Assembly (NCBI RefSeq): GCF_041359055.1
Contig: NZ_JBGJKZ010000005.1
Span: 171,523 to 235,522, forward strand
Length of the DNA stretch: 64,000 bases
Direction: 5' to 3'
From: Paenalcaligenes hominis_A
GTDB lineage: Bacteria; Pseudomonadota; Gammaproteobacteria; Burkholderiales; Burkholderiaceae_B
Shown here one piece after another: positions 59,988 to 64,000 of this stretch (positions within the stretch are counted from its first letter, which is position 1; each line of letters starts with the position of its first letter). Below the pieces are notes generated by a model. That model was not told the origin of the DNA. It saw nothing but the letters and a program-made list of their open reading frames with translations, and did not search any database. A program made the position numbers and the translations under genes.

Positions 59988-61028
59988 ATGCGAGTTAAAC
60001 CTATTTTATCTGCTGCGTTTGTAGCCGCAGCAGCATTGTCCGCACTAAGCGTTCAAGCTGAAACCATCACGCTGAAAGTAGCTCACTTTTTGCCTCCTAG
60101 CGCGCCAGGCCACACCAAGTTTATTGCGCCGTGGTGTGAAAAAATCGAGCAAGAATCCAAAGGTGAACTTAAATGCCAGATATACCCAGCTATGCAGCTA
60201 GGTGGCACACCGCCTCAGCTTTTTAATCAAGCGCGTGATGGCGTTGCTGATATCGTCTGGACTTTGCCTGGTTACACAGCAGGTCGTTTTCCTGTGACAG
60301 AAATTTTTGAGTTGCCATTTATGACCACAACTCATTCTCCTTCATCAATGGCGATGTGGGATTTTGTCAGTGAAAACGCCATGGACGAATACAAAGGTGT
60401 AAAATTAATCGGTGCATGGGTAAACGGTGCAAACCAGTTACATATGCGCGACAAACCCATCCGCACACTAGAGGACTTAAAAGGTCTTAAAGTACGTGCT
60501 CCTTCTCGTCTTGGTAACCGTCTTTTAGCTACGCTAGGTGCTACTCCGGTAGGGATGCCTGTACCTCAAATGGCAGAAAGTCTATCCAAGGGCGTGATTG
60601 ATGGGGCTTTAGTTCCTTGGGAAGTTCTACCAGCCACCAAAGCGCATGAGCTAACCAAGTATCACACGGACACCGAACCTGGTCGTGCTATGACTACGGC
60701 TACTATGGTGTACGTAATGAACGAAAAACGTTACAACAGCTTGCCAGATCACCTGAAAAAAGTGATTGATGACAATAGTGGCCGTGACGTATCGGGCTGG
60801 ATTGCTTCACAATACCAAGCCGCGGATGCTGCCGGTCGCGAAGCCGCTGAAAGCCGTGGTAACGAAGTGATAATTCTGTCTGCTGATGAAACCGCAAAAT
60901 GGGAAGCTGCCTCTGAGTCCGTCGTGGCTGAGTGGGTAAAAGATATAACTAGCAAAGGAAAAGACGGTCAGAAGATGGTTGATGAAGCGCGTGCTTTAGT
61001 TAAGAAATACACTGAAGCTGCGAATTAA
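59988..61028 (+). CDS. TRAP transporter periplasmic solute-binding protein (DctP family)
   Basis: A 346-residue precursor. The signal peptide (about 1-24) is cut near VQA/ETIT. The mature DctP fold shows 'KVAHFLPPSAPGHTKFIAPW', 'LKGLKVRAPSRLGNRLL' (with the carboxylate-binding Arg) and 'GALVPWEVLPATKAHEL'. It binds an organic or aromatic acid and hands it to DctQM. I start at ATG 59988 (GGAG 9 nt upstream); 35 further codons are open upstream without support. Likely substrate: protocatechuate, 4-hydroxybenzoate or a related acid, from context. Confidence 0.92.
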   Translation: MRVKPILSAAFVAAAALSALSVQAETITLKVAHFLPPSAPGHTKFIAPWCEKIEQESKGELKCQIYPAMQLGGTPPQLFNQARDGVADIVWTLPGYTAGRFPVTEIFELPFMTTTHSPSSMAMWDFVSENAMDEYKGVKLIGAWVNGANQLHMRDKPIRTLEDLKGLKVRAPSRLGNRLLATLGATPVGMPVPQMAESLSKGVIDGALVPWEVLPATKAHELTKYHTDTEPGRAMTTATMVYVMNEKRYNSLPDHLKKVIDDNSGRDVSGWIASQYQAADAAGREAAESRGNEVIILSADETAKWEAASESVVAEWVKDITSKGKDGQKMVDEARALVKKYTEAAN

Positions 61029-61055
61029 TTCCTTTAACCCTGTATCGCATTGGAT

Positions 61056-61075
61056 CTTGGGCGTGGTTGCCCAAG
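61056..61075 (+). promoter_or_regulatory. Hairpin between DctP and DctQ genes
   Basis: CTTGGGC-GTGGTT-GCCCAAG, a perfect 7-bp stem with 6-nt loop. Without a T-run it is more likely an mRNA processing/stability element that favours high expression of the binding protein over the permease. Confidence 0.65.
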
Positions 61076-61096
61076 GTCTGCGTGACTAGCATTATT

Positions 61097-61627
61097 ATGT
61101 CGACTTCAGAAACCCACACCGCTCCAGGTCCAGTTGGAGCCTTTATAGATCGCCTTTGTATTGTTCTGGCTTACATCGGAGGTGCTCTTTTTATTACCGA
61201 AGCCGTTATGTCGGTAATTAGTGTAATTGGGCGTACTTTTTTTTCTATGCCCATCCCTGGTGATTACGAGCTGATTCAAGTGCTCTCTGCAGTAGGTATT
61301 ACCTTGTGTATGCCTTATTGCCAGTTACGCCATGGTCATGTTTTTGTCGACTTTTTTACCCTTTGGGCACCTCAGTCTTTAAAACGTTATTTAGATTCTT
61401 TTGCGTGCTTGCTTTTGGCTTTATGTGCTTTTTTATTAGCATGGCGCAGTTGGGAAGGCATGGTCGATATGCGTGAGTACCAGGAAAGCTCAATGGTGCT
61501 TGGCTTGCCTATTTGGTGGGGCTATTTACCTATTGTTCCTTCGTTTATTATTTTTGGCATTGCAGCTCTTTACACCATGACATTTGGTTGGCAAAAGAAC
61601 GCCTCTGATGAAGAGGTGTTGGTATGA
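61097..61627 (+). CDS. TRAP transporter small permease (DctQ family)
   Basis: A 176-residue protein with four hydrophobic helices. 'GDYELIQVLSAVGITLCMPYCQLRHGHVFVD' is the DctQ signature. I start at ATG 61097; there is no clear ribosome-binding site, and a TTG 30 bp upstream lies in the hairpin. Its end overlaps the DctM start by 4 bp (ATGA). Confidence 0.9.
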   Translation: MSTSETHTAPGPVGAFIDRLCIVLAYIGGALFITEAVMSVISVIGRTFFSMPIPGDYELIQVLSAVGITLCMPYCQLRHGHVFVDFFTLWAPQSLKRYLDSFACLLLALCAFLLAWRSWEGMVDMREYQESSMVLGLPIWWGYLPIVPSFIIFGIAALYTMTFGWQKNASDEEVLV

Positions 61628-62952
61628 CAGGCACTACCATCGGGCTCATTATCACAGGGCTCTTACTCTTTCTTTTAGTTATTCGCGTACATATTGGCGT
61701 TGCCATGTTCTTGGCTGGTGCTATCGGTTACGCATGGGTCAGCGGTATAGACCCTCTTATGGCGCATTTAAAACACGCGGTCTACGGACGGTTTTCAGTG
61801 TATGACCTGTCAGTGGTGCCCTTGTTCTTATTGATGGGGCAGTTCGCTACCCAAGGCGGTTTATCGCGCGCCTTGTTTAATGCCGCCAATTCATTTATTG
61901 GACATTGGCGTGGTGGCATGGCGATGGCCGGTATTGCCTCGTGTGCAGGTTTTGGTGCAATTAGCGGTTCTTCTCTTGCTACTGCAGCAACCATGTCGCA
62001 TGTGGTCTTGCCCGAGCTACGACGCCACAACTACGCGCCCAGCTTAGCTGGTGCTTCTTTGGCTGTAGGTGGCACCCTAGGCATGTTAATTCCACCGTCT
62101 GTGCCACTGGTTATTTATGCCATTTTGGCTCAACAAAACATTGCCAAACTGTTTATGGCGGCATTTTTGCCTGGCGTTATTGCAGTGATTGGCTATATTG
62201 TGGTGGTGGGTTTGGTGTGTTGGATACGCCCCGACTTAGCCGGCCCACGCGTAGAGCGCCATACATGGGGCCGTCGTTTAAAAACCTTAGCCTCTACATG
62301 GCCCGTACTGCTTATTTTTGGTGTGGTGATTTTCGGTATTTACGCCGGCTTGTTCACCCCTACCGAAGCCGCAGCAGTAGGTGCGGTAGCCACAGGTGTA
62401 ACCGCATGGCGTTCTGGTGGCCTAAGCAATGGTGGCTTACAGCGCAGTATTTTAGGTACAGCGATTGGTACTGGCATGATGTTTTTGATCCTCGTCGGTG
62501 CCGACATGCTCAATGCGTTTTTAGCTGTCAGCCAAATTCCAGCAAATTTTGTGATTTGGGTCGAATCCTTAGGTCTAAGCCCGCTTAGCGTTCTGTTCGC
62601 TATTATCATTGTTTATATCTTGTTGGGTTGTGTCATGGACAGTTTGTCTATGATTCTGCTCACTATCCCAATTTTCTTGCCTTTGATTTTGGGCATGGAT
62701 TTCTGGGGCTTAGGTATGGATGAGAAAGCCATTTGGTTTGGTGTATTGGCTTTAGTAGTGATGGAGATTGGCTTAATTACACCGCCTGTGGGAATGAACG
62801 TCTTTATTATTCATAATATTGCACGTGATATTTCAGCAGGTACGATTTTCCGTGGTGTGGTTCCCTTTTTGACATGGGATATTCTACGTATCGTATTGCT
62901 GGTTTTATTCCCAAGCTTATCTTTGGTTCTTGTACGTACATTCGGAGGCTAA
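61624..62952 (+). CDS. TRAP transporter large permease (DctM family)
   Basis: A 442-residue polytopic protein with about twelve hydrophobic segments. 'PLFLLMGQFATQGGLSRALF', 'AISGSSLATAATMSHVVLPEL', 'GTLGMLIPPSVPLVIYA' and 'ITPPVGMNVFIIHNI' are DctM hallmarks. It is the sodium-coupled transport subunit. It completes a TRAP system at the end of the pmd operon, followed by a strong terminator. Confidence 0.94.
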   Translation: MTGTTIGLIITGLLLFLLVIRVHIGVAMFLAGAIGYAWVSGIDPLMAHLKHAVYGRFSVYDLSVVPLFLLMGQFATQGGLSRALFNAANSFIGHWRGGMAMAGIASCAGFGAISGSSLATAATMSHVVLPELRRHNYAPSLAGASLAVGGTLGMLIPPSVPLVIYAILAQQNIAKLFMAAFLPGVIAVIGYIVVVGLVCWIRPDLAGPRVERHTWGRRLKTLASTWPVLLIFGVVIFGIYAGLFTPTEAAAVGAVATGVTAWRSGGLSNGGLQRSILGTAIGTGMMFLILVGADMLNAFLAVSQIPANFVIWVESLGLSPLSVLFAIIIVYILLGCVMDSLSMILLTIPIFLPLILGMDFWGLGMDEKAIWFGVLALVVMEIGLITPPVGMNVFIIHNIARDISAGTIFRGVVPFLTWDILRIVLLVLFPSLSLVLVRTFGG

Positions 62953-62980
62953 TAGCCGAGTCTGTTTGTCATAGACCTTT

Positions 62981-63016
62981 AAAACCCCTCTGTGTTTTGC
63001 ATGAGGGGTTTTTTAT
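62981..63016 (+). terminator. Rho-independent terminator ending the pmd-TRAP operon
   Basis: AAAACCCCTC pairs with GAGGGGTTTT around a 12-nt loop, continuing into T6. Confidence 0.95.
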
Positions 63017-63023
63017 TATGGGA

Positions 63024-64000
63024 TAAATATATTCTTTTTGCCGCGCTTTCATAACCAGCCGTTCGCTAGGCAGTGCTCGCTCGTTGCACTCGCTCCGCGC
63101 TGAACCGCTCACAGCTGCTTATGACACGCGTCTAAGAGAGGGGGGGGTTAACATAAAGCCATCGTCTTAATCCGTCATAACTGATTTCAGCACAGCTCAG
63201 ACTAACGATCGAACGGTTCAGCGCGGAGCGAACGCCAGTGAGCGAGCACTGCCTAGTGAGAGCGTTATGCTGAGCTGGGATGCGGGAGCAAATGGTTAAT
63301 GCCGTTAGGTCGTGGCATTATGATGCAGCAATAAAAGATTAATAACGGCCAGACAATGATTGCTTGGTATTCTGCAATACTAAGGGAGTTAAATATATTC
63401 TTTTTGCCGCGCTTTCATAACCAGCCGTTCGCTAGGCAGTGCTCGCTCGTTGCACTCGCTCCGCGCTGAATCGCTCACAGCTGCTTATGACGCGCGTCTA
63501 AGAGAGAGGGTGGTTTAACCTAAAGCCTAATTTTTGATGGTCGTATCCAGTTATTTTTACATCATCCATCTTTAAAATCACCAATCCTAAAGCAGTCATC
63601 TCTAAAGCAACTAAATCTAAAATGACTAAATCTAAAGCCATCGTCTTAATCCGCCATAACTGATTTCAGCACAGCTCAGACTAACGATCGAACGGTTCAG
63701 CGCGGAGCGAACGCTAGTGAGCGAGCACTGCCTAGTGAGAGCGTTATGCTGAGCTGGGATGCGGGAGCAAATGGTTAATGCCGTTAAATCGTGACATTAT
63801 GATGCAGCAATAAATGATTAATAACGGTCAGACAATGATTGCTTGGTATTCTGCAATACTAAGGGAGTTAAACATATTCTTTTTGCCGCGCTTTCATAAC
63901 CAGCCGTTCGCTAGGCAGTGCTCGCTCGTTGCACTCGCTCCGCGCTGAACCGCTCACAGCTGCTTATGACACGCGTCTAAGAGAGTGTGTGGTTTAACCT
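63024..64000. repeat. Tandem long palindromic repeat array (non-coding)
   Basis: Unit 1 spans 63024-63389 (366 bp), unit 2 spans 63390-63868 (479 bp) and unit 3 starts at 63869 and runs off the window. Units are nearly identical apart from a ~112-bp insert in unit 2. Each complete unit holds two ~42-nt arms in inverted orientation (in unit 1, 63066-63107 and 63214-63256; core CTAGGCAGTGCTCGCTC), so it can fold into a long imperfect hairpin. No reading frame of note, no transposase. Confidence 0.9.
63520..63639. repeat. Short A-rich minisatellite insert in repeat unit 2
   Basis: The extra segment of unit 2 is bounded by two CTAAAGCC copies (63520-63527 and 63632-63639). Its second half contains five degenerate copies of a ~14-17-nt motif around ATCTAAA, which looks like local slippage expansion. 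Confidence 0.75.

Noticed and set aside
63024..64000. CRISPR array
   Set aside because: Repeat units are hundreds of bases long and nearly identical throughout, with no short repeat/unique spacer alternation and no cas genes.
63024..64000. Insertion sequence
   Set aside because: Inverted arms are present but there is no transposase frame and the units are tandem.
1..64000. tRNA or rRNA genes
   Set aside because: No cloverleaf-like segment or rRNA sequence was recognised by eye in the intergenic regions; a tRNAscan/Infernal run would be decisive.

Overview
The window is a dense chromosomal segment of a Gram-negative bacterium, most likely a betaproteobacterium of the Alcaligenaceae. The evidence is a canonical azurin, a protocatechuate 4,5-cleavage operon in the gene order known as pmd in Comamonas, an NtrY-like kinase paired with a short NtrX-like regulator, and maleate isomerase. 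Genus-level assignment is inference only. I saw no rRNA, tRNA, CRISPR array, phage or insertion sequence.

Region 1 (1-2824): the end of a module resembling polyprenyl-phosphate pentose (arabinofuranose/ribofuranose) synthesis: a DUF7024-type C-terminus, a UbiA-family phosphoribosyltransferase-like enzyme and a small PAP2-like phosphatase. A stand-alone maleate isomerase gene follows on the other strand.

Region 2 (2949-25198): a surface-polysaccharide and type I secretion super-locus. ManC, Gmd and Rmd make GDP-D-rhamnose, three single-domain glycosyltransferases and a two-domain one can polymerise it, and Wzm/Wzt (with a C-terminal glycan-binding domain) export it. This is close in content to the A-band/common-antigen D-rhamnan locus of Pseudomonas aeruginosa. 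All three parts of a type I secretion system are embedded in it. The TolC-like gene is the first gene of the gmd-rmd-wzm-wzt operon, and the ABC ATPase and HlyD-like adaptor are transcribed divergently. Next come an acyltransferase, a large acidic cysteine-free DUF4214 protein (the probable secreted substrate), a SapC-family protein, and a methyltransferase with a coiled coil that may cap the O-chain. The whole resembles the Caulobacter arrangement in which S-layer secretion genes sit beside O-antigen genes, and I propose an S-layer-like surface system.

Region 3 (25307-34256): WbaP-type initiating sugar transferase, galE, and the dTDP-L-rhamnose operon rfbBDAC. An OafA-type acyltransferase gene follows, sandwiched between about 170-bp direct repeats, one of which is a truncated copy of the neighbouring gamma-carbonic-anhydrase gene.

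Region 4 (34463-48312): mostly housekeeping and metabolism: azurin, a DUF3008 protein, beta-carbonic anhydrase, a 2-oxoadipate dioxygenase/decarboxylase plus FAD/FeS D-2-hydroxyglutarate dehydrogenase pair (end of lysine catabolism), rsmB, a DUF4390 protein with an NtrY/NtrX-like two-component system, a BioC-like methyltransferase, comF and trmL.

Region 5 (48499-62952): aromatic-acid catabolism. PobA (4-hydroxybenzoate to protocatechuate) and an aromatic-aldehyde-type dehydrogenase feed a complete protocatechuate 4,5-cleavage operon (pmdU, E, F, D, A, B, C) under a divergent LysR regulator. An aldo/keto reductase and a complete DctP-DctQ-DctM TRAP transporter follow. The MFS transporter gene pmdK is absent from its usual place; a 211-bp gap there carries a second copy of a 21-bp motif also found in front of the regulator gene.

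Region 6 (62953-64000): after a strong terminator, non-coding DNA made of at least two and a fraction tandem units of 366-479 bp, each a long imperfect palindrome, running off the end of the window.
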